Source: Rhodospirillum sp047263945 (GTDB lineage: Bacteria > Pseudomonadota > Alphaproteobacteria > Rhodospirillales > Rhodospirillaceae). Taken from it: a DNA stretch of 64,000 bases. Under the pieces are notes generated by a model. The model saw nothing but the letters and a program-made list of their open reading frames with translations. It searched no databases and had not been told where the DNA came from. Shown one piece after another: positions 40,446-49,656 of the stretch. How positions within the stretch are numbered: position 1 is the stretch's first letter; each line of letters opens with the position of its first letter. The translations under genes and the position numbers were made by a program. The DNA is taken from positions 62,001 to 126,000 of the forward strand of contig NZ_JBLAVB010000004.1 of NCBI RefSeq assembly GCF_047263945.1, read 5' to 3'.

Positions 40446-40826
40446 TCACCCCTTGAGGGAGCCAATGCCCAAGGAGCCATCGTTGGAGGGGCCAATTTCC
40501 TCGGTTCCCGGACCGGGCTCGGCGGTACCTTCCTCGACATCCAGAATGTTGCCCTCGGTAAACAGGTAGGTTTTGAGATTCTCATCCCATCCCGCGTCGT
40601 GGCGCCTCAGCCATTCCAGGGTCATGGCCGCGTGTTCCTTCTCCTCGTCGCGGTTGTGCTCAAGGATGGCGCGCAGTTCGGGGTCGGAGCAGGCCTCAGC
40701 GCGCTGGTCGTACCAATCCACGGCCTCCATTTCCTCCATAACCGAGACGATCGCCCGGTGGCGGTTCATGGTGCTTTCGGAGAGTTTCTCCAGGGGTTCA
40801 TGGAAGCCATCACTTGATTGACCCAT
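40446..40826 (-). CDS. Encapsulated ferritin-like protein (EncFtn)
   Basis: 126 residues, an open ferroxidase that forms a ring-shaped oligomer and works inside the encapsulin. With the start at 40826 (AAGGAG upstream) the metal-site residues fall at E32, W38, E62 and H65, the same numbers as in the Rhodospirillum rubrum protein; this also decides the start. The C-terminus DGSLGIGSLKG is the encapsulin-targeting peptide, joined by a Gly/Pro/Glu-rich linker. Product and shell together would oxidise and store iron and limit oxidative damage. An upstream in-frame extension has no support. Confidence 0.95.
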   Translation of the reverse strand: MGQSSDGFHEPLEKLSESTMNRHRAIVSVMEEMEAVDWYDQRAEACSDPELRAILEHNRDEEKEHAAMTLEWLRRHDAGWDENLKTYLFTEGNILDVEEGTAEPGPGTEEIGPSNDGSLGIGSLKG

Positions 40827-40923
40827 TGACTTACATCTCCTTGCATCGGATGAGCGGGATAGGGTGTGGTTAAAACGATCAAATCGGCCTTTTGGTTCCA
40901 ATGTTCCGGAACAAAATCTGCTG

Positions 40924-42573
40924 TCATGCTCCGTCAAGGCCCCGTAGCTTCGCCGCAGCCTCGGGCGTGTCCACGTCCATCAGCACCCCGGCGCCCTCCG
41001 CCAGGGCATCAACGGGGACTTCCACCACCTCGGCGCCGTGGGCCTGGATGACGGGCCGGGCGCCCCGATCGCCTTCGACCTCCAGGATTTCCGGGATGAA
41101 GCGGGCGTCGAACAGGGCCGGATTGCCGCGCGCGCCGCCGAAGGTGGGCAGGCAGATGGAGCGCCCCTCCCCCGGATCAAAGGCCGCGACCAGACGCTTG
41201 AGGATACGCGGCGAAATCCCCGGCATATCCCCCAGACAAACCGCGACAGCGTCCAATCCCCCGGGCAATGTCGAAAGCCCCAGTTTCAGCGAGGAGGACA
41301 ACCCCCGGGCCGGATTGGGGTTCTCCACGAAGGTCAGGGCCCGGCCCTCCAGGGCGGCGCGGACCTCTGGCCCCCGGTGGCCGACAACGGCGATGGCCGC
41401 CACCGGACCAAAGGCCAGGGCGGCATCGGCCACATGGGCCACCAGGGGTTTTTCCCGCCAGTCGAGCAACAGCTTGTTCGCCCCGCCCATGCGGCTGGAC
41501 AGCCCGGCAGCGAGCAGCACCACGCCCACCCGGGGGGCGCCCGGCACCGCGGGATGGGCTTCGGCCACCCGGGGACGGGGGCGCTCGGCCACTTCCTTGA
41601 GCAAGCCCCCCACGCCCATGGCCATGATCTCCCGCCCGGTGGCGGGCAGGTTGGCACAGAGGCGATCCAGCACCCAATCAAAGCCGTTCATGGCCGGGGA
41701 GCGCGCACAGCCAGGCAGGCCCAGGACGGCGGTATCTCCGGCCCGCCCCAGCATCAACAGATTGCCCGGATCCACGGGCATCCCCAGGTGTTGGACCACA
41801 CCGCCCGCAAGGCGCAGGGCTTCGGGGATGACATCGCCGCGGTCGACGATGGCCGAGGCCCCGGCAACGGCCAGAATGTCCGGAGGGTCCTCCGCCAAAA
41901 CCGAGGACAGGACCCCTGCCAGCTCTGCGGCATCATGGGCGCAGCGGTGCTCCCCCACCAGGGCACCGCCAAGGGATGCCATGCGGTCCGCCGTGACCCG
42001 GACGGTCTTGTCGAGCATTTTGTCTGCCGTATCGGACAGGCGGGTTTGCACCAGAACCAGCCGCTTGGGATGGAAGGCAGCACCCACCAGGGGAGCCTCC
42101 CCCTCCCCCGCCCCTGCCAAGGCTTCGGCCTCGGCCACGACAGCTTCGGGCAGGGCAAAGGGGATGACCTTGACCGTTGCCACCATGCGTTTGGGGGTCA
42201 GTCGGGCGAAGGGCGGAAGGGTGGCCACCGTCAGCCCCTCGTGCAGCCCATTCAACCGCTCCAGGCGCGCCCGATCCAGGGAGAGAACCCCATCCACGGC
42301 AGAGAACAGGTTGGCTCGGCCCGTGAAGGGCTCCCCCGCTTCCAGCCCTGGTCCTTGGAGGGCGGCGGCTATGCGCTGGGCCGCGCGGTCCTCATGCAGA
42401 TCGCCGGGTTCCAGCCGCGCGGCCACCACCGCCTCCAAGCCCTGGTCCCTAAGCAGGGCAATGTCCGCAACGGTCAGGACGGCCCCCTTGCGCAGCCGCT
42501 TGCCCATCACCGCCTGGGCATGGGCGAGAATCGCGCCCTCGGCCTCTTCGAGCGGGGTGGGGCCGAAAATCAC
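40924..42573 (-). CDS. Molybdopterin-binding domain fused to MocA-like nucleotidyltransferase
   Basis: 549 residues. The middle part (~170-335) is a MoCF_biosynth/molybdopterin-binding domain (DILAVAGASAIVDRGDVIP, GLPGCARSP). The C-terminal ~190 residues form an NTP-transferase like MocA/MobA with LLAAGLSSRMGGANKLL and LGDMPGISP. MocA adds CMP to molybdopterin to give the dinucleotide cofactor that CO- and xanthine-dehydrogenase family enzymes use. It overlaps the XdhC-like gene upstream by 4 nt and belongs to the cox accessory group. The N-terminal domain may hold the cofactor during transfer; this is inferred. Confidence 0.88.
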   Translation of the reverse strand: MIFGPTPLEEAEGAILAHAQAVMGKRLRKGAVLTVADIALLRDQGLEAVVAARLEPGDLHEDRAAQRIAAALQGPGLEAGEPFTGRANLFSAVDGVLSLDRARLERLNGLHEGLTVATLPPFARLTPKRMVATVKVIPFALPEAVVAEAEALAGAGEGEAPLVGAAFHPKRLVLVQTRLSDTADKMLDKTVRVTADRMASLGGALVGEHRCAHDAAELAGVLSSVLAEDPPDILAVAGASAIVDRGDVIPEALRLAGGVVQHLGMPVDPGNLLMLGRAGDTAVLGLPGCARSPAMNGFDWVLDRLCANLPATGREIMAMGVGGLLKEVAERPRPRVAEAHPAVPGAPRVGVVLLAAGLSSRMGGANKLLLDWREKPLVAHVADAALAFGPVAAIAVVGHRGPEVRAALEGRALTFVENPNPARGLSSSLKLGLSTLPGGLDAVAVCLGDMPGISPRILKRLVAAFDPGEGRSICLPTFGGARGNPALFDARFIPEILEVEGDRGARPVIQAHGAEVVEVPVDALAEGAGVLMDVDTPEAAAKLRGLDGA

Positions 42574-43304
42574 GAACCGTTTCCGGTGTTTGACCCAGAA
42601 CCAGTGCCCCCCTTGGATCCCCGCAGGGCCAGGGTCATCTGGGCCATAACCGAGACGGCAATTTCGGCGGGAGAAATTGCCCCAATGTCCAAACCGGCCG
42701 GAGCGGCCAATCGCGCCAACCGGTCCGCCTCCAGAACCGGGGAGAGGCGCTCCACCCGGGCGGCGTGGGTTTTTCGGCTGCCGAGCGCGGCCACATAAAA
42801 GGCCTCGGAACGCAAGGCCTCCACCAAGGCGGGGTCATCGATCTTCGGATCATGGGTCAGCACGACAACGGCAGTCCGTCTATCAGGTGGATCCCGCTTC
42901 AACAGGTCCTCGGGCCAGCCCCGGACCAAATCGACAGCGGGGAAGCGGGCTTCCGTCGCCCAGGCCCGGCGGGGGTCGGTCACGGTGACCGCATAACCGC
43001 AGAGCGCCGCCATGGGCGCCAGGGACTGGGCAATATGCACCGCGCCGACGATGATCAGCCGCAGGGGGGGATTGAAGGGGCGAAGGAAGATTTCCCCCTC
43101 CACCGTCGCCAAGGTGCGGGCCTTATCCGACACCAGGGACTCTTCCGCCGCAGCCAAAAGGGCGGCGTCGGTGTCCAGGGTGCCCTGGGTCCGGAGGCCA
43201 TCCACCAACAGGGCTTGAGCCCCCCCGGGAAGGGCCGTGGCCAGAACCACCCGGCGTTTTTCCGCCCGGGCGGCGTTCAAGGCATCGAGTAGCAGGCGAT
43301 CCAT
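42570..43304 (-). CDS. XdhC/CoxF-type maturation factor, Rossmann half
   Basis: 244 residues containing the C-terminal XdhC Rossmann domain: LRLIIVGAVHIAQSLAP (glycine loop, GAVHIA in place of the common GAGHVA), VTDPRRAWA, VLTHDPKID and AALGSRKTHAARVERL, ending with the MAQMTLALRG helix. The typical N-terminal XdhC/CoxI domain with GSVSGGC is absent here; a separate gene at 50022 encodes it. Proteins of this family insert or sulfurylate the Mo cofactor of Mo-hydroxylases. It starts immediately after the coxE stop and overlaps the next gene by 4 nt. Confidence 0.85.
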   Translation of the reverse strand: MDRLLLDALNAARAEKRRVVLATALPGGAQALLVDGLRTQGTLDTDAALLAAAEESLVSDKARTLATVEGEIFLRPFNPPLRLIIVGAVHIAQSLAPMAALCGYAVTVTDPRRAWATEARFPAVDLVRGWPEDLLKRDPPDRRTAVVVLTHDPKIDDPALVEALRSEAFYVAALGSRKTHAARVERLSPVLEADRLARLAAPAGLDIGAISPAEIAVSVMAQMTLALRGSKGGTGSGSNTGNGS

Positions 43305-44633
43305 TCAGCTTTCCTCCGCCTTCCGCCGCCAAGCGGCCATATCGGCGCGATGGCTGGCCTCTCCCTCTCCCAGCGCACGGGCAAGGTCGGCGAGACTCGC
43401 CAGATTGTGGACCGGGCAATGGGCGTGCACATGGCGAACCAGCGCACGCGCGCCCCGGGCCTTCGGCGCATAGGCATCGTATCTAAGAAGCGGATTGAGC
43501 CACATCAATGACCGGCAGGAGCGGGAGAGCCGTGCCACTTCCGCATCCAGTTCGCCGGGGTCATCCCGTTCCAGGCCGTCGGTGATCAGCAGGACCACCG
43601 CCCCCTGCCCCAGAACGCGCCGGGACCAATCGCGGTTGAAGCTGCGCAAGCAAGCGGCAATGCGGGTGCCGCCAGACCAATCCTCCGCCGCCTTGGAGAC
43701 ATTGGCCACCGCAAGGTCCGGATCCTTGTGGCGCAGCGGTCGGGTGACATTGGTCAACCGCGTGCCGAACAGGAAGACATGCATCCGATCCCGATCCTCG
43801 GACAGCCCGACGATGAAATGAAGCAGGATCCGGGCATAGCGCTCCATCGAGCCGGAAATGTCGCAGAGCACCACCAGGGGCGGTCGGATTTTGCGGGCGC
43901 GGCGGAAGCGGGGGCGCTCCAACTCGCCCCCCCGCCGAGCCATGGCCCGCAGGGTCGCCCGGGGGTCAGGGCGGTCGCCTGCGGGATCCGGACGGAAGCG
44001 GCGGGTGCGCATCTCGTCGACGGGCAGAACCAGGGTGCGGGCGACCCGCTTGGCCTGTTCGAACTCGGCGCCGGTCATCCGCTCGAAATCCTTGGTGGAC
44101 AGCACCTCCGTCGGCGACATGGTCAGCGCCGCGTCCAGTTCCACTTCTTCGCTGTCCCGGGTCTCGTCCTCTTCCTCTGGCGGCGGAGGGGGGCGGTCCT
44201 TGGTCAGGGCCTCGGCCACCCGGGGCAGCAGCCCATTATCCGGGGCCAGTCCTTCCTCCCCCCGCATGGTGGGCAGAAGCATGGCCATCATGCGTTCGAG
44301 GATATCCGGATTGCGCCAGAACATGTGGAAGGCTTGATCGAAGACCTCCCGTTGGTCGCGCTTGGTGATGAAGACGGAATGGAGGACCCAATAGAAATCG
44401 CGCCGGTTCATGATCCCGGCCCGGTCCAGGGCCTCAAGAGCTTCCAATACCCGACCCGGCCCCACGGGGAGTCCGGCTTCGCGCAGGATCCGGGCGAAAT
44501 GCATGACGTTTTCTGCCAGCCGCCCTCCGCCCTCGCCCGACCCGAGAATATTCGCACCAACGCGGGTGGAGAGGTCACCCGTTGGCTTGTCTGCCCCGGC
44601 CTGTCCCGCCGCCCTGTCCCCTGCGGGTGTCAT
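43305..44633 (-). CDS. coxE: CoxE-like VWA-domain protein
   Basis: 442 residues. The C-terminal von Willebrand A domain has a complete metal-ion-dependent adhesion site: DISGS, the threonine in GGTRI and ITDGLE. The N-terminal half contains an acidic Pro/Glu stretch (RPPPPPEEEDE). CoxE works with the AAA+ ATPase CoxD to mature the [CuSMoO2]-type or related Mo site of CO-dehydrogenase-family enzymes. Its start overlaps the coxD stop by 4 nt. Confidence 0.9.
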   Translation of the reverse strand: MTPAGDRAAGQAGADKPTGDLSTRVGANILGSGEGGGRLAENVMHFARILREAGLPVGPGRVLEALEALDRAGIMNRRDFYWVLHSVFITKRDQREVFDQAFHMFWRNPDILERMMAMLLPTMRGEEGLAPDNGLLPRVAEALTKDRPPPPPEEEDETRDSEEVELDAALTMSPTEVLSTKDFERMTGAEFEQAKRVARTLVLPVDEMRTRRFRPDPAGDRPDPRATLRAMARRGGELERPRFRRARKIRPPLVVLCDISGSMERYARILLHFIVGLSEDRDRMHVFLFGTRLTNVTRPLRHKDPDLAVANVSKAAEDWSGGTRIAACLRSFNRDWSRRVLGQGAVVLLITDGLERDDPGELDAEVARLSRSCRSLMWLNPLLRYDAYAPKARGARALVRHVHAHCPVHNLASLADLARALGEGEASHRADMAAWRRKAEES

Positions 44634-45565
44634 CGCAGGGCGTCTTCCTGGGCGAGATCGGCCTTGACCTCAGCCAAAACCCGAGCCGCCTCGGAGCCCC
44701 GCAGACGGGCAATGTCATCCTGGTACTTCAGCAGGGCGCCAAGCGTATCGTTGATGGTCTGCGGATCAAGCGCCAGCCGGTCCAACTGCATGAGCGCCTG
44801 GGCCCAATCGATGGTCTCGGCCACACCGGGCAGCTTGAACAGGTCCATCCCGCGGATTTTCTGGATGAAGGCCACGATCTGCCGGGACAGGGCCTCCGGC
44901 GCGTTGGGGGCCTTGACCTTGAGGATCTCCAACTCCCGCTCGGCGCTGGGATAGTCCACCCAGTGATAGAAGCAGCGGCGTTTCACCGCATCGTGGATCT
45001 CCCGCGTGCGGTTCGACGTAAGAATCACCAGGGGCGGCTGCTCGGCTTTGATCACCCCCAATTCAGGAATGCTGACCTGATGGTCGGCGAGGACCTCCAA
45101 CAGAAACGCCTCGAAGGGTTCATCGGCCCGGTCGAGTTCGTCGATCAACAGCACCGGCGGCCCCTCCGCATGGGATTCCAGGGCGCGCAGGATCGGCCGC
45201 TTGATCAGGAAGCGTTCGGAAAACAGATCCGCCTCCAGCGCCGCCTTGTCTCCCCCCGTGGCCTCGGTCATGCGGATTTCCAGCATCTGCCGGGCATAGT
45301 TCCATTCATAGACAGCCTGGGAGAGATCCAACCCCTCGTAGCATTGCAGGCGAACGAGGCTCCGGCCCAGAGTGGCCGACAGAACCTTGGCGATCTCCGT
45401 CTTGCCCGTGCCCGCCTCGCCTTCCAGGAACAGGGGGCGGCCCATGGAAAGCGACAGAAACAGGGCCGTGGACAGAGACCGCTCTGAGACATAGCCCCCC
45501 TTGGCGAGCAGGGCCTGGGTCTCGTCGATGGAGGTGGGGAGGGGGGATGTGGGACAAGAGGTCAT
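44630..45565 (-). CDS. coxD: CoxD-like MoxR-family AAA+ ATPase
   Basis: 311 residues, a single AAA+ domain with Walker A GEAGTGKT, Walker B LLIDELDRAD and sensor ILTSNRTRE. It is a MoxR-type chaperone ATPase that pairs with the VWA protein CoxE for Mo-Cu or Mo-hydroxylase maturation. It is the first gene of the coxD-coxE-xdhC-mocA operon, 250 nt downstream of coxM. Confidence 0.92.
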   Translation of the reverse strand: MTSCPTSPLPTSIDETQALLAKGGYVSERSLSTALFLSLSMGRPLFLEGEAGTGKTEIAKVLSATLGRSLVRLQCYEGLDLSQAVYEWNYARQMLEIRMTEATGGDKAALEADLFSERFLIKRPILRALESHAEGPPVLLIDELDRADEPFEAFLLEVLADHQVSIPELGVIKAEQPPLVILTSNRTREIHDAVKRRCFYHWVDYPSAERELEILKVKAPNAPEALSRQIVAFIQKIRGMDLFKLPGVAETIDWAQALMQLDRLALDPQTINDTLGALLKYQDDIARLRGSEAARVLAEVKADLAQEDALR

Positions 45566-45649
45566 GGCGGGATCCAGCTTTGTGTGAACGTCCCTTTCAC
45601 GCTAAAGAATGCACGTTTTTCTATTTTCCGTTTTGTCCCTTTTACTTTT

Positions 45650-45740
45650 GTCATCCCCGTGAAAACGGGAATGACGACGTAAAAATTCTCAGATGGAAAC
45701 AAAGAAACGTGACCCCCTATGCGCTTTTGCGGGGATGACG
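45650..45740. repeat. GTCATCCCCG-type dispersed palindrome with a half copy
   Basis: GTCATCCCCGTG-AAAA-CGGGAATGAC (45650-45675) plus a right half-site GCGGGGATGAC at 45729-45739, forming nested inverted arms. Similar GTCATTCCCG palindromes are dispersed in many proteobacterial genomes. Confidence 0.6.
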
Positions 45741-45774
45741 ATGAACATGGGGATAGCGTTGGAAGACCCCGGAA

Positions 45775-45808
45775 AAGCCGGGGCGCCCCTTTCGGAAGCG
45801 CCCCGGTT
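45775..45808 (-). terminator. Hairpin downstream of coxM, probable terminator
   Basis: On the minus strand CCGGGGCGC...GCGCCCCGG forms a strong stem 10 nt after the coxM stop, followed by CTTTTCC. The U run is short, so efficiency is uncertain. Confidence 0.5.
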
Positions 45809-45816
45809 CACGCAGA

Positions 45817-46614
45817 TCAGGCGCAGTCGGCAACCGCGCGCTTGGCCATGACCTTGATCAGGTTCGCCCGGTAGGCAGCATCCCCGTGGATGTCCACGTT
45901 CAGTCGGTCCGGAGAGACCGTTACACCGTCGATGGCCTCGGGCGCAAAATTAGCCGAAAGGGCCTCTTCCATGTCCGTCTGGCGGAAGACTCCATCCTGA
46001 CCGGCACCGGTCACCCCCACCCGGACGCCTGCCGCAGTCTTGGCCACGAAGACGCCAACCAGGGCATAGCGGCTGGCGGGCTGGTCAAACTTCTTGTAGG
46101 CCGCCTTTTCCGGTACGGGGAAACGCACGGCGGTGATGATCTCGCCTTCATCCAGGGCCGTTTCGAACAGGCCGGTGAAGAAGTCTTCCGCCGCGATTTC
46201 CCGATTGGTGGTAACGATGGTTGCCCCAAGGGCCAGACAGGCCGATGGGTAGTCCGCTGCCGGATCGTTATTGGCAATGGAGCCGCCAATGGTGCCCCGG
46301 TTGCGCACAGCCGGGTCGCCTATGCTTCCGGCGAGGCCAGCCAGGGCCGGAAGGACGCCCTTGACCTCAGCGGAGTTGGCGACGGTGTCGTGTTTGGTCA
46401 TGGCCCCGATGGTCACCACCCCGTCCGAGACGGAGATCCCCTGCAGATCCGCACAATCGCGCAGATCCACCAGTTCCCCCGGCATGGCCAGGCGCTGCTT
46501 CAGGGTGGGGATCATGGTCATGCCCCCAGCAATGATCTTGGCGTCTTCATTGGCCTTCAGCAGGGCTCCGGCGTCGGCGACGGAACCCGGTCGGTGATAC
46601 TCGAATGCATACAT
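45817..46614 (-). CDS. coxM: CO-dehydrogenase-family FAD-binding subunit (CoxM-like)
   Basis: 265 residues of the molybdopterin-dehydrogenase FAD-binding family: AKIIAGGMTMIPTLKQRLA binds the FAD pyrophosphate, followed by the TIGGSIANNDPAADYP loop. It transfers electrons from the Fe-S subunit to a quinone or other acceptor. It is third in the S-L-M order, 25 nt after the large-subunit gene. The order S-L-M, rather than M-S-L, is typical of form II enzymes. Confidence 0.9.
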   Translation of the reverse strand: MYAFEYHRPGSVADAGALLKANEDAKIIAGGMTMIPTLKQRLAMPGELVDLRDCADLQGISVSDGVVTIGAMTKHDTVANSAEVKGVLPALAGLAGSIGDPAVRNRGTIGGSIANNDPAADYPSACLALGATIVTTNREIAAEDFFTGLFETALDEGEIITAVRFPVPEKAAYKKFDQPASRYALVGVFVAKTAAGVRVGVTGAGQDGVFRQTDMEEALSANFAPEAIDGVTVSPDRLNVDIHGDAAYRANLIKVMAKRAVADCA

Positions 46615-46639
46615 CTGTTTCGTCCTTTTCCGTCGTCGC

Positions 46640-49018
46640 TTATTCGGCGGCCTGGGCAGGCTTGGCGGCCTGGATGGCAGCCCAGACCTTGGCCGGGGTG
46701 GCAGGCATGGAGATATCCGTCACGCCCACATCCAGCAGGGCGTCCAGCACCGCATTGATCACCGAAGGCGGGCTACCGATGGCGCCCACCTCACCGCAGC
46801 CCTTCACCCCGAGGGAGTTGTGGGTGCATTCGGTAACGCAGTTGTCCACCTTGAAGCTGGGGAAGGCATCGGCCCGGGGCATGGCATAGTCCATATAGCT
46901 GCCTGTGACGATCTGGCCGCTCTCGTCGTAGATGCATTCCTCCAGCAGGGCCTGACCGATACCCTGGGCGAGGCCGCCATGGATCTGCCCATGGACGATC
47001 ATCGGATTGACCACATTGCCCACGTCGTCCACCGCCGTCATGCCCACAACCTGGGTGACTCCAGTGTCCGGATCCACTTCCACTTCGCAGATGTGGCAGC
47101 CGCCCGGATAGGTGAAGTTCATCGGGTCGTAGAAGGCCTGCTCCTCCAACCCCGGCTCCAGTTGGTCATGGGGGAAGTTGTGGGGGACATAGGCGGTCAG
47201 CGCCACCTGAGCAAAGGGCATGGCCTTATCCGTGCCCGCCACGGTGAAGACGCCGTCCTTGAAGTCCACGTCCTCGACCGCCGTTTCCAGCACATGGGCG
47301 GCGATCTTGCGGGCCTTTTCAACGACCTTGTTCATGGCCTTCATCAAGGCCTCGCCGCCGACGGCCAGGGAGCGGGATCCGTAGGTTCCCATGCCGAAGG
47401 GTACCTTGTTGGTATCCCCGTGGCTGATCTCCACATTCTCAAGCGGGATCCCCAGGGTGTCGGAGACGAGCTGGGCGAAGGTGGTCTCGTGGCCCTGGCC
47501 GTGGCTATGGGAGCCGGTGAAGATGGTTACCCCACCAGTTGGATGGACCCGCACGACGGCGCTTTCGAACAGCCCGGCCCGGGCCCCGAGGGAGCCCACC
47601 ACCGCAGAGGGGGCGATACCGCAGGCTTCCACATAGGTGGAATAGCCCAGACCCCGCAGTTTGCCGCGCTTGGCCGCCTCGGCCTTGCGGGCAGGGAAGC
47701 CCTTCACATCAGCCATTTCCTCGGCCCGGTCCAGGGTCGCGAAGTAATTGCCGCTGTCATATTGCAAAGCCACCGGCGTCTGATAGGGGAAGGCATCTGT
47801 GGGGATGAAGTTCTTCCGGCGGATCTCCACCCGGTCCATGCCCATTTCCCGGGCGGCCTTGTCGACAATGCGCTCAATCAGATAGGTGGCCTCGGGCCGT
47901 CCAGCGCCCCGGTAGGCGTCCACCGGCACTGTGTTGGTAAAGTAGCTCTTCACATTGCAATGGATGGCCGGGGTCTTGTACACGCCCGCCAGCAAGGTGG
48001 CGTAAAGATAGGTGGGCACAGAGGTGGCGAAGGTCGACAGGTAGGCGCCCATATTGGCTTTGGTCTCGACCTTGAAGCCCAGGAAGGTTCCGTCCTTGTC
48101 CATGGCCAGTTCCGCATGGCTCACATGGTCGCGGCCATGGGCGTCGGACATGAAGCTTTCCGAGCGTTCCGCCGTCCATTTGATGGGACGCCCCACCTTG
48201 GGTGCGGCCCAGGTGACAATGGCTTCTTCGGCATAGTGGAAGATTTTGGAGCCAAAGCCGCCGCCCACGTCAGGGGCAACCACCCGCAACTTGTGCTCGG
48301 GGATATTGAGGACAAAGGCCCCCATCAGCAGCCGGATCACATGGGGGTTCTGGCTGGTGGTGTAAAGGGTGTATTCCCCCGTGCCCTTGTCGAACTCACC
48401 GATACAGGCCCGGGGCTCCATGGCGTTGGGGATCAAGCGGTTGTTGGTCACATCGATCTTGGTGATGTGGTGGGCCTTGGAGAAGGCCTCGGCCACCGCC
48501 GCAGCGTCCCCAATCTCCCAGTCGTAGCAGAGGTTGCCCGGAACCTCGTCATGGACCAGCGGCCCGGTCGCGGCGGAGGCCACGGACACGGTCGCGGGCA
48601 GTTCTTCGTAATCGACCTCGATCAGTTCGGCGGCGTCCTTGGCTTGCCCCAGGGTCTCCGCAACGATCAGGGCGACCTGATCACCCACGTGGCGCACCCG
48701 ATCCACCACCAGAGGCGGATGGGCCGGTTCGTTCATGGGGGACCCATCGATCTGGGTGATCAGCCAGCCGCACGGCACGGAGCCTACGCCGTCCGCAGCC
48801 ATGTCCTTGCCGGTGAAGATCGCAACGACCCCAGGAGCCTTCTCGGCCTCCGTCGTGTCAATGGAATTGATCTTGGCATGGGCATGGGTGGACCGGAGAA
48901 TATATCCGTGAGTCATGCCGGGGCGACCGATATCATCCGTGTAATTGCCCCGGCCCATCAGGAACCGTTTGTCTTCCTTGCGCTTCACCGAAGCGCCAAT
49001 GCCTGTCACGTTACTCAT
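46640..49018 (-). CDS. coxL: CO-dehydrogenase-family molybdenum large subunit, form II type
   Basis: 792 residues of the xanthine oxidase-type Mo-hydroxylase family. Near residue 366 the active-site loop reads AYRGAGR, the form II signature. The form I AYRCSFR loop with the copper-binding cysteine is absent, so high-affinity CO oxidation cannot be assumed. Other family motifs include DVGGGFGSK, GSHSHGQGHETTFAQL and the catalytic Glu in KGCGEVGAIG. The start (MSNVTGIGASVKRKED) has AAGGGAG upstream; the frame extends 25 codons beyond it without support. The substrate is probably a small aldehyde, CO or an N-heterocycle, undetermined. Confidence 0.92.
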   Translation of the reverse strand: MSNVTGIGASVKRKEDKRFLMGRGNYTDDIGRPGMTHGYILRSTHAHAKINSIDTTEAEKAPGVVAIFTGKDMAADGVGSVPCGWLITQIDGSPMNEPAHPPLVVDRVRHVGDQVALIVAETLGQAKDAAELIEVDYEELPATVSVASAATGPLVHDEVPGNLCYDWEIGDAAAVAEAFSKAHHITKIDVTNNRLIPNAMEPRACIGEFDKGTGEYTLYTTSQNPHVIRLLMGAFVLNIPEHKLRVVAPDVGGGFGSKIFHYAEEAIVTWAAPKVGRPIKWTAERSESFMSDAHGRDHVSHAELAMDKDGTFLGFKVETKANMGAYLSTFATSVPTYLYATLLAGVYKTPAIHCNVKSYFTNTVPVDAYRGAGRPEATYLIERIVDKAAREMGMDRVEIRRKNFIPTDAFPYQTPVALQYDSGNYFATLDRAEEMADVKGFPARKAEAAKRGKLRGLGYSTYVEACGIAPSAVVGSLGARAGLFESAVVRVHPTGGVTIFTGSHSHGQGHETTFAQLVSDTLGIPLENVEISHGDTNKVPFGMGTYGSRSLAVGGEALMKAMNKVVEKARKIAAHVLETAVEDVDFKDGVFTVAGTDKAMPFAQVALTAYVPHNFPHDQLEPGLEEQAFYDPMNFTYPGGCHICEVEVDPDTGVTQVVGMTAVDDVGNVVNPMIVHGQIHGGLAQGIGQALLEECIYDESGQIVTGSYMDYAMPRADAFPSFKVDNCVTECTHNSLGVKGCGEVGAIGSPPSVINAVLDALLDVGVTDISMPATPAKVWAAIQAAKPAQAAE

Positions 49019-49167
49019 GACCTGTAACTCCCTTGGGTGCGGCCAGCCCGCGCCATCCACTCCCAGGTGGATGGGGACTTTCATGGCCGACACGGGGGCC
49101 TTGCCCCCACTGCCTGAATAGAAACCACCTGTACGGAAAACCGAGAAAAGGCGACGTGTTTTTTTTC

Positions 49168-49656
49168 TTATTCAGCCGCCGCCTTGCCCGCCGCACGCAT
49201 GCGTGCCGCGCCGTCCTTCACCGCTTCCACGATGTTATGGTAGCCGGTGCAGCGACAGATGTTTCCGCCCAGCCACTGGCGGATTTCCGCCTCGCTCGGG
49301 TCGGGGTTGGTTGAGACCAAATCGACCGCGCTCATCACCATGCCGGGGGTGCAGAAGCCACATTGCAGACCGTGCTGTTCGCGGAAGGCTTCCTGCATGG
49401 GGTGCATGGTCTCGCCGCTGGCCATACCCTCAATGGTGGTCACGGACGCCCCGTCAGCCATCACGGCCAGCATGGTGCAGCTTTTCACGGACCGGCCATC
49501 CACATGGACCACGCAGGCCCCGCATTGGCTGGTGTCACACCCCACGTGGGTGCCGGTGAGCAACAGGTTTTCTCTCAGGAACTCGACCAGCAGCATGCGG
49601 GCATCCACCTCGCCCGAAACCTGCTTACCGTTGACAGTCATGGAGACCGTGGGCAT
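49168..49656 (-). CDS. coxS: CO-dehydrogenase-family [2Fe-2S] small subunit (CoxS-like)
   Basis: 162 residues carrying two [2Fe-2S] clusters: the plant-type site in GCDTSQCGACVVH plus a later Cys (VKSC), and the C-terminal site in QCGFCTPGM with NICRCTGY. It relays electrons from the Mo site to FAD. First gene of the coxS-L-M operon; the gap to the large-subunit start is about 150 nt. Length is normal. Confidence 0.95.
   Translation of the reverse strand: MPTVSMTVNGKQVSGEVDARMLLVEFLRENLLLTGTHVGCDTSQCGACVVHVDGRSVKSCTMLAVMADGASVTTIEGMASGETMHPMQEAFREQHGLQCGFCTPGMVMSAVDLVSTNPDPSEAEIRQWLGGNICRCTGYHNIVEAVKDGAARMRAAGKAAAE

Noticed and set aside
46820..49027. 735-codon frame antisense to coxL
   Set aside because: Mirror of a well-conserved Mo-hydroxylase gene with no ribosome-binding site or domain signature.
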